Below, piece by piece: positions 1 to 10,133 of a DNA stretch of 36,517 nucleotides. The position numbers were made by a program, and so were the translations under genes. The stretch lies in contig ML976700.1 in assembly GCA_010015655.1 (NCBI GenBank), positions 530,033 to 566,549 on the forward strand, given 5' to 3'. The DNA is from Bimuria novae-zelandiae CBS 107.79. Lineage: Eukaryota > Ascomycota > Dothideomycetes > Pleosporales > Didymosphaeriaceae. Below the pieces are notes generated by a model. The model was not told the DNA's origin, made no database searches, and worked only from the letters and a program-made list of their open reading frames with translations. The first letter of the stretch is position 1. Each line of letters opens with the position of its first letter.

Positions 1-1
1 C

Positions 2-2251
2 AGGCGCGAAGAGGAACAACGCAGGCGCGAAGAGGAACAACGCAGGCGCGAAGCGGCGGAGCGGGCCCAGGATAAGGCCGAAGAGAAAACGCGCAAGACA
101 ACTCTTCCGGAGTTCCTCAACGCCTGCCACACTCATCTACACTCCGGTCTCACTGTGCAGACTGATACGACTTTGTCGACGCGGGGCGACCCTGCAAATG
201 CGACTAACAAGCTTCGACCCGAAAATCTCGTTCAATGGGAGGATTTCCCAGCACAGCAAGCAGCGATCTGGGACGTGCTTATGGCGTCCGAATTCGCCTC
301 GGAGCGACACTTCACATCGCTGCACACGTTGGAAGAATCTGGGCAAGCGATCCTGCGCAAGATGATGAGTTCTGAACTCGATCTCCATCTCTTTCAGCGT
401 TCCACCGTAGACGACCCTGTCGCGTCTATTATCGAACGACTATACGACCAACGAACACTACGACGTACATTTGGACTCAAAGGCTCAGTACAGTTTGAGA
501 ACCATGCCAACACCCTTAGCCCGGAAACAGAACTAGCGGAGGGTATGGGATCCATGACCGTCTCCGGGGCTCGGCGACGACGGTCACCACGCCTACAGGC
601 CCGGGCCGAGAACAACTCGCTAGATCGCCCAGAAGCAGTGACCGCACCACGCGCCGGCACAGCACGATCGTCCCGGCCTCGAGCCGATCAGTTTTGCGTC
701 TACAACACCAGCATTCAGAACAGAGAGACTCGCGTCGCGGCCTACATCACCGAATACAAGCCTCCGCACAAACTGCCGCTCGGGTGCATCTACGAGGGTT
801 TGGAGGATATGAAACTGGACGAGGTGGCCCAGTGTCGCGAAACGGACACTCCGCGCGACCGCTTCCGACGGCTAATGGCTGCCGTCATCACACAAGCATT
901 CTCTTATATGGTCAAGCTTGGGGTGGAGTATGGTTGCGTGTGCACCGGCGAAGCATTCGTCTTCCTACGGGTTCCCGACGACCCTAGGACAGTCCATTAC
1001 TTCTTGTCTGTCCCCAAAGGGGACGTCGGCGGAGCTACGGGGTGGGCGCCCGACTCAGACGGACCGAATCGCCTGCATCTAACAGCGGTTGGGCAGATGC
1101 TGGCTTTCACACTGCAGGCGTTAAAAACCCCCCCTCGCAGCCACCAGTGGCGTGTCGAAGCCGCCTCTCAGCTCAACAGCTGGGAGATTGTGTATGAAGA
1201 CCTACTAGATGCTATCCCCGAAGAGGACGCGCCGTCATCAGAGTACCGCCCGCCTCGGCACGACGGGTTTCTTCGCATGTCACCCGTCCAGCTCCGGCGA
1301 AGGTATGCCCCCATCAGCTCCCCAAGCTGCGCACGGCCACAGGACCAGCACGCCGCCAGCGACGAAGAACCGGACTCTGATACTCCGAGCCGACGGCGAC
1401 CTTCACCTCAGGGCTTGTCTCGCGCACAGGCCACCAGCAGCAGCTCCTCGCCTAGCCAGAGTTCGCGCAGAGGACGGAGTGGACAGTATTGCACACAAAA
1501 CTGTCTACTAGGGTTAGTCAATGGGGGTCTGCTTGACATGTCTTGTCCAAATGTTCGAGATCATGGGCGAAGTCATCATCAGATCGACCGACCCACCTTC
1601 CTCGCTTCTATACGCCAGCAGCTCTCAAGCGACTTAGATACCGACTGCAAGCCTGTGAGTCTGCCTGGCGCTTGCGGCGTTTTATTCCGAGTACGGCTGA
1701 AATCGCACGGATACACAGTAGCAGCCAAGTGCACACCCATTGATTTTGTTCCTCGTCTTCAACATGAGGCTGCCGTGTACGACGTCCTCCGTCCGATCCA
1801 GGGCATTCATGTGCCAGTTCATCTGGGCAACATAGACCTGGCAACCCCTTATTACTACGAGGGGATTTGTGAGCTTGTCCACATGATGTTTCTTAGTTTT
1901 GGAGGGAAACGGATCTCCCAATGCCTGACGACCGGGAACAGGCCATTTATTACCACACAGGTTGACGTCTCAGCCCAGGCGATCCACAATCTTGGAGTCT
2001 TGCATAAGGACCTCGAACCCCGCAACATACTATGGAATGAGGACACTGGTCGAGTAATGTTGATTGATTTCGAGCGGGCCGAGGAGGTTAAGCAACGAAC
2101 CGTACTAGGTATCATCTCGGCAAACCGAAAGAGGAAGAGAGTGCCCGATGCAAGTATGGCTAAGCAAGGAGGGGATAGGTCTTCTGTATTTGCGCGGGAA
2201 AGACAGCGTGCGGCTATCGAACTACGTGGCCTCAGGCTTATTCCCCAGTAG
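2..2251 (+). CDS. Large fungal kinase-like protein with Cys motif, 5' partial
   Basis: The frame is open from the first bases of the window, so the gene starts upstream; 749 codons are visible. It begins with a charged heptad-like stretch (repeats of RREEEQ), predicted coiled coil. A long middle region has low-complexity Ser/Arg-rich linkers. Next comes a Cys motif, YCTQNCLLGLVNGGLLD followed by CPNV (about 1485-1550). The C-terminal third is a protein-kinase-like lobe: VAAK (lysine codon at 1727), catalytic loop HKDLEPRNILW (from 2003) and DFE in place of DFG (from 2066). From family knowledge, proteins with this layout are multicopy in Pezizomycotina and have no assigned role. The catalytic Asp and Asn are present, so activity is possible; substrate unknown. 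The TAG stop is at 2249. A small stem (CCTGG/CCAGG around a T-run, 2276-2293) lies in the 3' flank. No intron is needed. Confidence 0.85.
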   Translation, partial: RREEEQRRREEEQRRREAAERAQDKAEEKTRKTTLPEFLNACHTHLHSGLTVQTDTTLSTRGDPANATNKLRPENLVQWEDFPAQQAAIWDVLMASEFASERHFTSLHTLEESGQAILRKMMSSELDLHLFQRSTVDDPVASIIERLYDQRTLRRTFGLKGSVQFENHANTLSPETELAEGMGSMTVSGARRRRSPRLQARAENNSLDRPEAVTAPRAGTARSSRPRADQFCVYNTSIQNRETRVAAYITEYKPPHKLPLGCIYEGLEDMKLDEVAQCRETDTPRDRFRRLMAAVITQAFSYMVKLGVEYGCVCTGEAFVFLRVPDDPRTVHYFLSVPKGDVGGATGWAPDSDGPNRLHLTAVGQMLAFTLQALKTPPRSHQWRVEAASQLNSWEIVYEDLLDAIPEEDAPSSEYRPPRHDGFLRMSPVQLRRRYAPISSPSCARPQDQHAASDEEPDSDTPSRRRPSPQGLSRAQATSSSSSPSQSSRRGRSGQYCTQNCLLGLVNGGLLDMSCPNVRDHGRSHHQIDRPTFLASIRQQLSSDLDTDCKPVSLPGACGVLFRVRLKSHGYTVAAKCTPIDFVPRLQHEAAVYDVLRPIQGIHVPVHLGNIDLATPYYYEGICELVHMMFLSFGGKRISQCLTTGNRPFITTQVDVSAQAIHNLGVLHKDLEPRNILWNEDTGRVMLIDFERAEEVKQRTVLGIISANRKRKRVPDASMAKQGGDRSSVFARERQRAAIELRGLRLIPQ

Positions 2252-2363
2252 TTAGAGTTGGTATTCAGCGGCGGGCCTGGCTTTTTTTCCAGGTCACAGC
2301 CACAGTCAATTCCCCATGACCGCGCGCCGCTGACATTTCACTTTCTGCAGACAAATACCCCGC

Positions 2364-2386
2364 CCACTGACTGGTGGAACACGTTA
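2364..2386 (-). repeat. Solo pogo/mariner-type terminal repeat with TA flank
   Basis: Read on the minus strand, the sequence starts TA then ACGTGTTCCACCAGTCAGTG. The same sequence ends the transposase relic at 11469-11491. ACGTGTTC next to TA is also the outer end of the element at 26401-26838. No partner end was found nearby, so this looks like a solo or truncated element end, extending leftward toward the kinase-like gene. Confidence 0.6.
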
Positions 2387-2391
2387 TAGAA

Positions 2392-2967
2392 CTAGAGGCA
2401 TTTCCCACTTACTTGATGATCCACTGAATCCTCCACCCTTTCACCCGCCATCGGGAATTTACTCAGGAGCCGACCTGGCCAACCCCAATCCGCGAGCGTG
2501 CTACACGCCTCAGCACCTACCTTCAAGACAGAGTGGGCTGTTTGGAGCGCACCAACAGCCGGCTCGTACCCGCAGACCTCACAAAAACCATCATTCACGG
2601 CACGGTAACATTCACCCTGAAAGTACAGCACACCCCCAATCTCAGCAACATAAGCGATATCCTTGGGATCACCCCGACCGAAGCGACGACCGCGGCGAAC
2701 AATAGTACGGAGACACTCATTGACCTCAAAAACGGACTCAGGACTATCACCGAGTCCACCCGACAGTCCGCCGCAGCCATATAGCAGAACATCATTATGG
2801 GGAGGAAGCAGGGGCAGCCGCGAGGTGCAGGCAAAGCGGTAATGGAAATGACAAGGGAAATTAAAACAAAACGACTGCTGAACTAGATTTGCAGAGAGGG
2901 CACAAGAGAAATTACTACAGTTGTAGCTTTGTCCTATATTCCTGATCCATTTAATGCTCTTAAACAT
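2392..2967 (-). CDS. Candidate KP4 killer-toxin-like protein, ends uncertain
   Basis: A 191-codon minus-strand frame. The middle (roughly residues 60-150) resembles the KP4 killer-toxin fold family (small Cys-rich secreted proteins of fungi and a smut-fungus virus): a CGGLSGG motif, a conserved helix/strand region with DIAYV, and VCGYEP. This is recognition by eye only. The first ~55 residues do not form a convincing signal peptide, so the true start may lie in another exon or the gene may be broken. At the 3' side, a possible donor at 2520 and acceptor at 2367 would move the C-terminus to a stop at 2265, but that acceptor lies against a transposon terminal repeat (2364-2386), so the original 3' end may have been replaced. 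Alternatives: an unrelated Cys-containing hypothetical protein, or a pseudogene. Secretion and activity cannot be claimed. Confidence 0.45.
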   Translation of the reverse strand: MFKSIKWIRNIGQSYNCSNFSCALSANLVQQSFCFNFPCHFHYRFACTSRLPLLPPHNDVLLYGCGGLSGGLGDSPESVFEVNECLRTIVRRGRRFGRGDPKDIAYVAEIGGVLYFQGECYRAVNDGFCEVCGYEPAVGALQTAHSVLKVGAEACSTLADWGWPGRLLSKFPMAGERVEDSVDHQVSGKCL

Positions 2968-3061
2968 TGCAACGTCCTTAGAATTTTCAAGATGCTTCTA
3001 TTCGGATGAATTTTCGCAAGTTGAGATCTGAGGTATGTCGTCAAAGCTGTCTTAATCAGTC

Positions 3062-3886
3062 TTAGTTATGAGGTCGAACTTCAGGTACATACAAATAGCG
3101 CTCATTCACAGCTGCTGGGATGGCCAGCAGCAGTAATACTTCTTCTTCATCTGGCGTAGGTTGGTGCATTCGATTTAGCAAAAACGTGAACCAGACAGGA
3201 TCCACAGGAAGAAGGTCTCGAAGATAGCGTATTTCGAAAAGCTCTGGGTAGAATCCAGCAAAAGCCCAGTCCAGGAAGCATATCGAGGAGTCGGCCATGA
3301 GGATGATGTTACGACGAACCAGATCCATGTGACGCATGGTAAACCGGTGTGCATTCAAATCGAGTCGTTCCTTACTGACTACAGCTAATCGTGTATTCAT
3401 CCATCCTTGCATATCTTCGAACGAGTTGAAGAACACTCCTTCTTCAGGCCACAAATAGCCACGAGCTGCACCTTGACCAACCGGACCAGGGCCCTGAAAC
3501 CTCGGAACTGGAATTCTGGAGAGATGTTTTATGGCATTGGCGACAGCCATCATAGCATGCGGATTTGTGTCCATTGCATCAAGGGGCGTACCAGAAACAT
3601 ACTCCATAATCAAATACCCAACTCTTGAACCCTGTGAAATATCCTCGAAGTAGCGTAACACCTTAGGTATGTAGAGTATAGATTTGTTGACGTGTGCGTA
3701 AGCATATTCTTGATTTCTTGCCTCCTCACTCCAAACACCCATGCCATACTTTGCAACCAAGGTATCTGAAAGCCGAACGATTCGGTTACCAAAGGATGAA
3801 CCAGCTATCAATGGTGCACGCTGGCACATTTGGACTAGAACAGTATCACTAGGTTCAGGAACATCCGGCTCTGTGTTGGTTGGCAT
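3062..3886 (-). CDS. APH-type phosphotransferase family protein
   Basis: A 274-residue protein of the phosphotransferase enzyme (APH, choline-kinase-like) fold. Visible motifs: VAK (Lys46), the hinge YLIMEYVSGTPLD (residues 91-103), the catalytic loop HMDLVRRNI (His186, Asp188, Asn193), and the metal-binding LDWAFAGFYP (Asp206). The length suits the many small APH proteins of ascomycetes; their substrates are mostly unknown. The frame is open 12 codons upstream of the chosen ATG at 3886, but only with a TTG, so the first ATG is taken as the start. A short 5' exon is possible, because GTGAGT occurs just upstream. All key catalytic residues are present, so it should be able to bind and transfer phosphate. 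It lies on the same strand as the KP4-like frame, about 100 bases away, without clear functional linkage. Confidence 0.85.
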   Translation of the reverse strand: MPTNTEPDVPEPSDTVLVQMCQRAPLIAGSSFGNRIVRLSDTLVAKYGMGVWSEEARNQEYAYAHVNKSILYIPKVLRYFEDISQGSRVGYLIMEYVSGTPLDAMDTNPHAMMAVANAIKHLSRIPVPRFQGPGPVGQGAARGYLWPEEGVFFNSFEDMQGWMNTRLAVVSKERLDLNAHRFTMRHMDLVRRNIILMADSSICFLDWAFAGFYPELFEIRYLRDLLPVDPVWFTFLLNRMHQPTPDEEEVLLLLAIPAAVNERYLYVPEVRPHN

Positions 3887-4203
3887 GTTGAGGTTGCTGT
3901 AATACTCACAGACAATGTCCAAAAGGAAGAAGGCTCAGCTCGCTAAGCCCGACAGAAGTCCCTCCTTAGCTGAGAACGGCTCGGACATGGTCGCTCTACC
4001 CCACTTTTGATCTTGTAATCAAGCTAACGGAATCTGCTCCTCAATCATGCCAACAACCAATGGGAAATTAACTAATCCAGATTGGACGTGTCGCCTCGAA
4101 AAACAAGCTTTTATGATTAGGTGACGAAGCTAGCGTATATGGAAACGAGTCATTTGCGGAAGCGCGCCACCCCCACAAAACGCGACACCTAATTATACAA
4201 AAC

Positions 4204-4840
4204 ATGCGATCTCTCTCCACAACGCTCATCGATAAGGACGCCCCTGAGTTAGCTATACGATCAGCTATTAGCGATTTCAATGCAGATCATTACCCTAGCC
4301 AGCGCTCTCCGTTCAGGCGTATAACGTCGCTCCACACTCACCGCGCGTATACGTGGTGCAACGGATTGTGCAGCCAGCCATCGGTGCCAGCAGCGATTAG
4401 TTCCTATAGAGGAGGACTTTCTAGTAGATTAGATTCTTGAAGAGGACGCGCGCGCCTGCCCTCCCTCACGCGCCCGCGCTCGAGAAATGGCAAATCGAAT
4501 CCTGCGCATGAACGGCTATGATGAGCCTGTAGGCAAGCTCTGGATTTCACACTTCATCCGCTGACAGCCACGCGTCGCCTTAGTAGTCGGTAGAAAGCTA
4601 TAGGCTCGGAGAGCCGATGCAGCGACTCCAGAGCAGATGCGCACCTTTTCAGAACTCTATAAGCACACTAGACGGCAGCTTAATATACGGGCGGAGAATA
4701 CCTACAATATGGATGAGCCTGGCGTGGCTCTAGGGATATATACAAATACTAGAGTACTCTCTAGTAGCCAGAAGAAGAAGGCTTGCATTCGGTCTCCAGA
4801 GAATCGCGAGTGGGTGTACGCTCGCTTCCCTATACGCTAA
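4204..4840 (+). pseudogene. Pogo/Fot1-type DDE transposase relic, N-terminal half
   Basis: Pieces of one transposase are readable across frames. From 4204 there is an N-terminus with a psq-type helix-turn-helix start (AIRSAISDFNADHYPSQRS). After a frameshift follows QQRLVPIEEDFLVD, then a stop, then MANRILRMNGYDEPVGKLW from 4486. Finally ENTYNMDEPGVALGI and SPENREWV (4670-4820) mark the start of the DDE domain, with the first catalytic Asp in YNMDE. The order matches fungal Fot1/pogo transposases. At least one frameshift and several stops break it, and the rest of the catalytic domain is missing, so it is dead. No terminal repeat was found on either side. Confidence 0.8.
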
Positions 4841-5004
4841 TTAGCTCACTCTAATTACCCAGTATGGCATGTACATACGCACGAGCACGTCTTTCTGCGC
4901 ATGGGATGCAGACATTCCGTTTCGCGATACCAGACTACCTTGTCCAGTTCCATACCCCCCAAACCCTTGTAGATGCACCCGAGTGGCAGAAGTGAAGTGA
5001 GGAA

Positions 5005-5172
5005 AAGTGATGCGAGATGAAGTGATGCGAGATGAAGTGATGCGAGATGAAGTGATGCGACGAGATGAAGTGATGCGAGATGAAGTGATGCGAGATGAAG
5101 TGATGCGAGATGAAGTGATGCGAGATGAAGTGATGCGAGATGAAGTGATGCGAGATGAAGTGATGCGAAATA
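5005..5172. repeat. 15-bp minisatellite (GATGAAGTGATGCGA)n
   Basis: About eleven near-identical tandem copies of a 15-base unit, with one 3-base CGA duplication near 5060 and decayed copies at the 3' edge. The period is a multiple of three, so the minus strand reads as an uninterrupted FISHH repeat. That open frame is a product of the repeat, not evidence of a gene. Confidence 0.95.
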
Positions 5173-5512
5173 AAGTGATATGATTTGATATGGCCTAATG
5201 TAATATGAGTCTCAATACGACATGCATTAGTTCTGATGCCGTCCAATGAGAGCTCATGTGTTGTCGCCGGGGTTATCAGCTGACCCTGTGCCGTTGCAGC
5301 AACTTTCCCCTGTTAGCCGATTCCCAAACTTCTGGTCGCAAAACGTATCTTATTGGCCAGAGTACATCACCTTGTTTTCTAGGTTATACAACCATCTGCT
5401 AATGGGCTGGTAGAGAAATACATAATGAGAGCAGTGCATTCCGTAATATTACTATCTGTTAAGATTTAAATTCCTTCTACACCTCCTCCTTCTCTAATCG
5501 TGCTCCTCCAAG

Positions 5513-6321
5513 ATGCCATCCTTTAGACCAGTTGACATTGATGACGCCAATTTGCTTTATTATTACACCGCTCAACAGACACCATATGGGCCATACTATC
5601 GGCTTAACCAGCCCAAGGAAGATTTCCCTGCAGGGTTCTATGGTTCGGAAAGGTAGGCATTTTCATCTAGTGATCGTATTTCTCTTCTGATCTTTGATGT
5701 AGAGATGTGGGACGTCAACAGACCAGTCCTGCAGCGGCAGCCTCATTACCGGCTGGATCGAGTAGCACCAGTCAAAGCAGTCCTAGCTGGGCATCTAAAG
5801 CCGTTTCGTATTTCCGAGTTGTGGCGCACACTATGGGACCGGTAATGCAAGGCGGACAACTAAGCCAGAACCACTGGACAATATACATGCTTACTAGCGC
5901 AACGGGTTCAGTTCAGCTCAACATGCAGCTGGCTGACAGCGTCTCCGATCGGGGCAAGCTCGTGGTCAAAGAGCATGCCTATGTCAACTCGAACACGGCA
6001 GTACAGTTTTGGGATATTCCTGCACGCCCAAATACTCTGGCTGGTACGGTTTACAACCTTATCCTGTCAAAAGGACGGCACAGATACAACATGACAGAGG
6101 GTGGAGTTGGATGCCGTTGGTGGGTGTAAGTTACATCCCGTTTCAAGAAAACTTCTTGCTCGTAGTTAATTAATCGTAGATTTACTGTTCTGCGAGATTT
6201 TGCTGCAAGTGACTTAGTGGAGGCAGGCAAGGTGGATGAGTTTCTACCAAACTTGTCCTATAATTTCTCTAGAGGCGTAGCGCCTATTACGTTGCCGATG
6301 AAACAGGGTAGCTTCTACTAA
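5513..6321 (+). CDS. DUF7770-like protein, three exons
   Basis: Exons 5513-5652, 5703-6125 and 6180-6321 give 234 residues. Intron 1 (50 bases, GTAGGC...TAG) and intron 2 (54 bases, GTAAGT...TAG) keep the frame, and the ATG sits in AAGATGCC after a CT-rich leader. An N-terminal segment of about 45 residues rich in Tyr/Pro is followed by a Ser/Ala-rich linker and then the conserved core: NHWTIYML, GSVQLNM, GTVYNLILSKGRHRY, and MTEGGVGCRWWV running across intron 2 into FTVLRDF. This pattern is that of fungal DUF7770 proteins, recalled from family knowledge; no biochemical role is known. There is no signal peptide or membrane segment, so it is probably cytosolic. All exons read cleanly, and the gene looks intact despite lying between a minisatellite and decayed DNA. 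Confidence 0.8.
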
Positions 6322-7121
6322 CGCAAACGCTAAGCGAGCTAGCCAATCAAGCAAGCGGGCCACCCTTTCGGTCAGCTACATATTTGCTTTATTGCAGGGC
6401 GATTGAATAGCTGTTACTTGAGACATAGGACGCGTCGCGAAAGTTTAGTGAGGTGGTGGTTAGCTCGCTAAGTATCTCTGTGTTAGTGACACATTCGCTC
6501 GTATGCAACTATTTGCGAAGCTTATGAACTAAAGCATACGCCACATGCAGTTCCCAACCGTGCTAATCACGTATTTGTTGCGAATATCTCGCTGTCGATT
6601 GTCGTCGCAACACGAAATCATACAGTATTAAATGCATAGGAGCGCTTTTGAGATGGAAACGATGCAGACGCGACAACGCTCGCCGAGAGACTAGTCGGGA
6701 AGAACGTCGGCCCCTTTCGCCGGCCCAGCGGTGCTACTGAGCGCCGGCAGCAAGACTTCAAGCACAAGACAACTGCCCCCAAAACAGGTAAACAATAGAG
6801 GAAGCAATATTCAGCTGCGCACTATCTTTCTGTCTAGGCACTGGTATTCTTTTCTTATACACGTTGAATAATCTTCCAAAATGGCCAGTAACGCGCGCCA
6901 GCCTAGGTCATCCCTGTTTGATAACAAGAGACCTCTGCAGTACTGTGCAAAGATTGAGTCTGAGGCAAGTTGATACCAATTCGCATTAGAAGCAGCACCT
7001 CGTATACCGTGTTTCGTGTCACCCACTGTGTGTATGTTGCTGCCCTTCCAACCCCAGTTGTCTGCGATCCTAACGCGCTCGCCCGTCTGCGGTACCTGAT
7101 CTGCTGCTACATCGTATACGG
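6322..7121. other. Gene-poor gap with a diverged inverted repeat
   Basis: No convincing gene. CTAAGCGAGCTAGCC at about 6330-6344 is matched in inverted orientation by GGTTAGCTCGCTAAG at about 6458-6472, which may be the ends of a small decayed element. A related AGCTCGCTAAGC is at about 3934. GACGCGTCGCGA at about 6430 also occurs near 11444. Confidence 0.4.
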
Positions 7122-7886
7122 CTACTCCTTGATCCTACTAGCCTCGCCGAGATATTCGATATCACCATCATCTTCGTGGTCGCTAACGACGACGACAGGG
7201 CCGGGCGGCGACGAAGACGACGGTGTCGTACGATGTTGTTCATCTGTACACAGCACATTAGCGGATATCTTTGCGCAACGACGGACATACCTTGATGACT
7301 GCACTTGCTGCCCACTTTGTAACACGACAAACACTTGCCGCCGTGTTGGACGTAGCGCCGGCCGTTGGCGTCCATAGTGATGATGCGTCGACACACGGTG
7401 AAGGCCCTGGCGCTGCCTTTCTGCTCAACGCAGCGGTCGCAGTCACGGCGTGCTGCTGCGGCAAGGGTGCAGTACTGCTTGATGGCGGACTCGAGCCGGC
7501 GAATGGTTGCGGGGCGCTGTAACACATCCATGGTAAACGACGCATCCGGTCGCTCGTCACACAGATACTCGGCAAATGTGCGCGTGGGAACCTCGTTTGT
7601 CGAGACGTCCTGCCTTGGCTGGTACTTGCCGCCGAACCGCAGTCTTGCGATCTGTGGTGGAAGATCCACATCGGCGTCACAGCACAGGCCGATGGCGTAC
7701 TGCAGCCTGGCGAGTCGAATGCGGGTTCCTGGGAAAGGGAGGACCTCTTCCTGCACTGCGAGCGTGTCAGTAGGCGAGCGCCGCGCGACTTGCTTGATAC
7801 GTACGGTAGTAGAGGAAGCTGTTCACATCGACATCCTCTCCGCGCAGGAAGTGGCCTGTGGGAAAGGCCGCTTGGATCGCCGCCAT
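7122..7886 (-). CDS. Zinc-binding (DUF3716-like) protein with C-terminal SIM-like motif
   Basis: Three exons on the minus strand, 7805-7886, 7291-7755 and 7122-7243, give 222 residues from the ATG at 7886. Intron 7756-7804 (49 bases) has GTACGT, branch CTACTGAC and CAG; intron 7244-7290 (47 bases) has GTATGT, branch GCTAATG and CAG. Both keep the frame. The protein has a helical N-terminal part, then CDRCVEQKGS, a further Cys, and GGKCLSCYKVGSKCSH, a Cys/His arrangement like the small zinc-binding DUF3716 domain. The tail has a Ser/Pro linker and VVVVSDHEDDGD, which fits a SUMO-interacting motif (four hydrophobics, then acidic). A nuclear role is therefore plausible but inferred. The 5' end is uncertain: protein-like frames continue upstream to about 8500, including one starting MPSRKRARSDA at 8499, and may be additional exons. 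Confidence 0.65.
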
Positions 7887-8744
7887 GACTGCAGCTGGTT
7901 GTGCTGGTTGCCGTCGGTATTCACGCAAGAGGACGTGGTCGGATGGGAGGCGGTTGTAAGGTAGGTGGCGACCTGCGAGAGATACGAAGGCGAGCGAAGA
8001 GCATGGGGCAGAAGTCGTGAGGTGAGAGGGGTGGACGGGGCAAGAGCGAACGGGTGTATGAGATTGGCCATGAGCTGCCCGTGTTGTATACACCGCTTGA
8101 TGTGGCAGGCACGCATGTCACTGAAGTCGCTCGCAGCTTCTATTATCAGACGATATGACAATCGTACTGCTCATTATACGCACTTTTTCAAGTGTCGTCT
8201 ACCATCATCGGTAGAGACATATTCCTTATGGGTGACAGGAAGCTCGCGGTCGTAATCGACGAGAATCTAGTATGCGGCCAGCTTTAGGCTCGTGTCGAGA
8301 TTGTTGTTCGGTCGGGTGGGCGACGGTAGGCGTGACATGTCCGGATAGAGGGGGTGGTCGGGGCAGAGACGGGCTCGGGGTTGTGCTTGGGCTGTGGAGG
8401 CAACGGCCATGAGCAGACTACGCGACGCTTTGCAAGCCTGGACGAAGACAGTTTGGGCGTCGCGCAAGCGTCGGATCGCGCGCGTTTTCGCGAAGGCATA
8501 TGGAAAGCAGATTCTGAGCCTCTTAGTTTTATCCTTCTTATGGGAATCTGGCTTACCGGCTGTCTTAAAGCAGTATTTGCTTAAGGTGCGGCATCGTTGT
8601 TGACACGGTGAGGTCCACATCTAAAGACTGCCGTCCACTCCCTCTTAGAAACACTGCCCAGCCACCCATGATTGCATTGGGCAATTGATGGTGGTTGAGC
8701 CACGTTGCTACGTGTACCCGCAGGGTTGGCGAGTGGCGCGGGTA
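7887..8744. other. Unresolved region upstream of the zinc-protein gene
   Basis: Several overlapping open frames on both strands but no model that holds together. On the minus strand, a basic MPSRKRARSDA start at 8499 and an IVISSDN segment near 8140 could be 5' exons of the neighbouring zinc-protein gene. On the plus strand, an ATG at 8409 opens 64 codons with a hydrophobic stretch. Transcript data would be needed to choose. Confidence 0.3.
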
Positions 8745-9085
8745 CCTTGACCTCGCTTATGCCTGACCTCGCTTATGCCTGACCTCGCTAATGCCTGACC
8801 TCGCTTTGCCTGACCTCGCTTATGCCTGACCTCGCTTTGCCTGACCTCGCTTTGCCTGACCTCGCTTTGCCTGACCTCGCTTTGCCTGACCTCGCTCTAC
8901 CTCACGTCGCTCTACCTCACGTCGCTCTACCTCACGTCGCTCTACCTCACGTCGCTGTACCTCACGTCGCTGTACCTCACGTCGCTGTACCTCAAGTCGC
9001 TCTACCCCACGCCGCTCTATCTCACGTTGCTCTACCCCACGTTGCTCCTACCTCACATCGCTTTACCCTCACGTCGCTCTACCTG
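8745..9085. repeat. 15/16-bp minisatellite in two blocks
   Basis: Tandem array. The first few units are 16-17 bases (CTTATGCCTGACCTCG), then 15-base units of type CCTGACCTCGCTTTG, then a block of type CCTCACGTCGCTCTA with decayed copies at the right edge. Read on the plus strand, the blocks give LPDLA and LPHVA pentapeptides. A one-base shift near 9046 moves the frame. The array ends about 15 bases before the ATG of the gene at 9102. Confidence 0.95.
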
Positions 9086-9101
9086 GCTCCTAAGTGGTGC
9101 T

Positions 9102-10133
9102 ATGGATGCTGAATTTACACTTAGCAAACTGCTCGACCTTGTCACGGAAAAGATAAGGCAATTTTCCGATGATTTGATCCCTCTTTCCGAAGCTCAGGAA
9201 AAGGCTATCAGGAAATTTTCGGCCTACATGACAGAGAATGCACGAAGAAATCACGTAAAGCAACGGTCGCAGGGCATCATGAGTAACATGTGGCAACACA
9301 TGCCGGAGGTATTCATACTATGCGCATTGGCTACCTTTCCGACCAAATTAGCCTGCTTGGATTCTACTAGCTGTCATCGGGAGCTGCTGATATGGTGGAA
9401 GAATGTAGAACATCCTCAAGGGTTAGAATGGATCGTTGGAAAATACGCACACATCCTTCCTAGTGATGCAAAAGCTGCTCCGATGGCAAGCGGTGACATC
9501 CAGAAGAGGGGCCGGGAAACCACTAGTGATAGTAATGTTTTCACCGCTCTTCCATCAGCAAACAAGGTACTAATTGCTGTTTAAGTAGACGATGATGAGC
9601 GACAGCGCAAACGACCTCAATTCGTCCGGACATCCAATAGTCCGAGTACACAACCGACAATGCTGCAAGATGAATTCGACGGCTCTAACGCAAGCGGCTT
9701 GCAACGCGAACGTGAGTCGGATACAAGTCTATCCGTAATCTCAAACGTTCATGATCACGATATTCGGGACGGGTCCGTTGAGCTCACCGAAGTCCAAACA
9801 ACTTCTGAGTCACGAATCGGGGTATTGTCCAACAAGAAGCCTGATGATGAGGCTGGCCCTGTCAGAGCAGGGAGCATGCGAGTGGCTGTAATGCCTGACT
9901 TGGAAAAGTTGCCGGAGATACTTGGACCTCGTCTCTTTAATGGCGTCCTAACCAGTTCGGTAAAACGTGCAGAAGAAGAGGAGGATAGAAAGGAGGGCAA
10001 AACGCCGAGGCAAGTCACTGGCGCTATGCGCTTGTATTTTGCGCGTCAAGAAGGCGAAGATTTCAAATTAGAACTGTCATTAGGCTTTGAGATGGGCCGT
10101 AAGATATGGTTCGAAGCCTATCCACAGATCTAG
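9102..10133 (+). CDS. Unknown protein, two exons
   Basis: Exons 9102-9531 and 9586-10133 give 325 residues. The 54-base intron has donor GTAATG, branch TACTAAT and acceptor AAG; a second possible donor (GTGATA) lies a few bases upstream in the same phase. The N-terminal 115 residues look helical (MDAEFTLSKLLDLVTEKI, then Trp-rich LLIWWKNVEHPQGLEWIVG). A basic/acidic disordered stretch follows (DDDERQRKRPQF, a possible nuclear signal). The C-terminus forms a compact block, LPEILGPRLFNGVLTSSVKR, a charged EEEEDRKEGK segment, then AMRLYFARQEGEDFKLELSL. I do not recognise the family. The frame is open upstream of the ATG into the minisatellite, but the first ATG after the array is taken as the start. 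The gene looks intact. No signal peptide or membrane segment is seen. Confidence 0.7.

Noticed and set aside
155..155. Start of the kinase-like gene at base 155
   Set aside because: The codon is GTG and the frame is open upstream to base 2, so it is an internal codon.
5005..5172. CRISPR-like or protein-coding FISHH repeat
   Set aside because: Units are contiguous with no spacers, and the frame follows only from the 15-base period; it is a minisatellite.
8822..9112. Pentapeptide-repeat protein (LPDLA/LPHVA)
   Set aside because: It follows from the 15-base tandem repeat; a frame slip and lack of any flanking domain argue against a gene.
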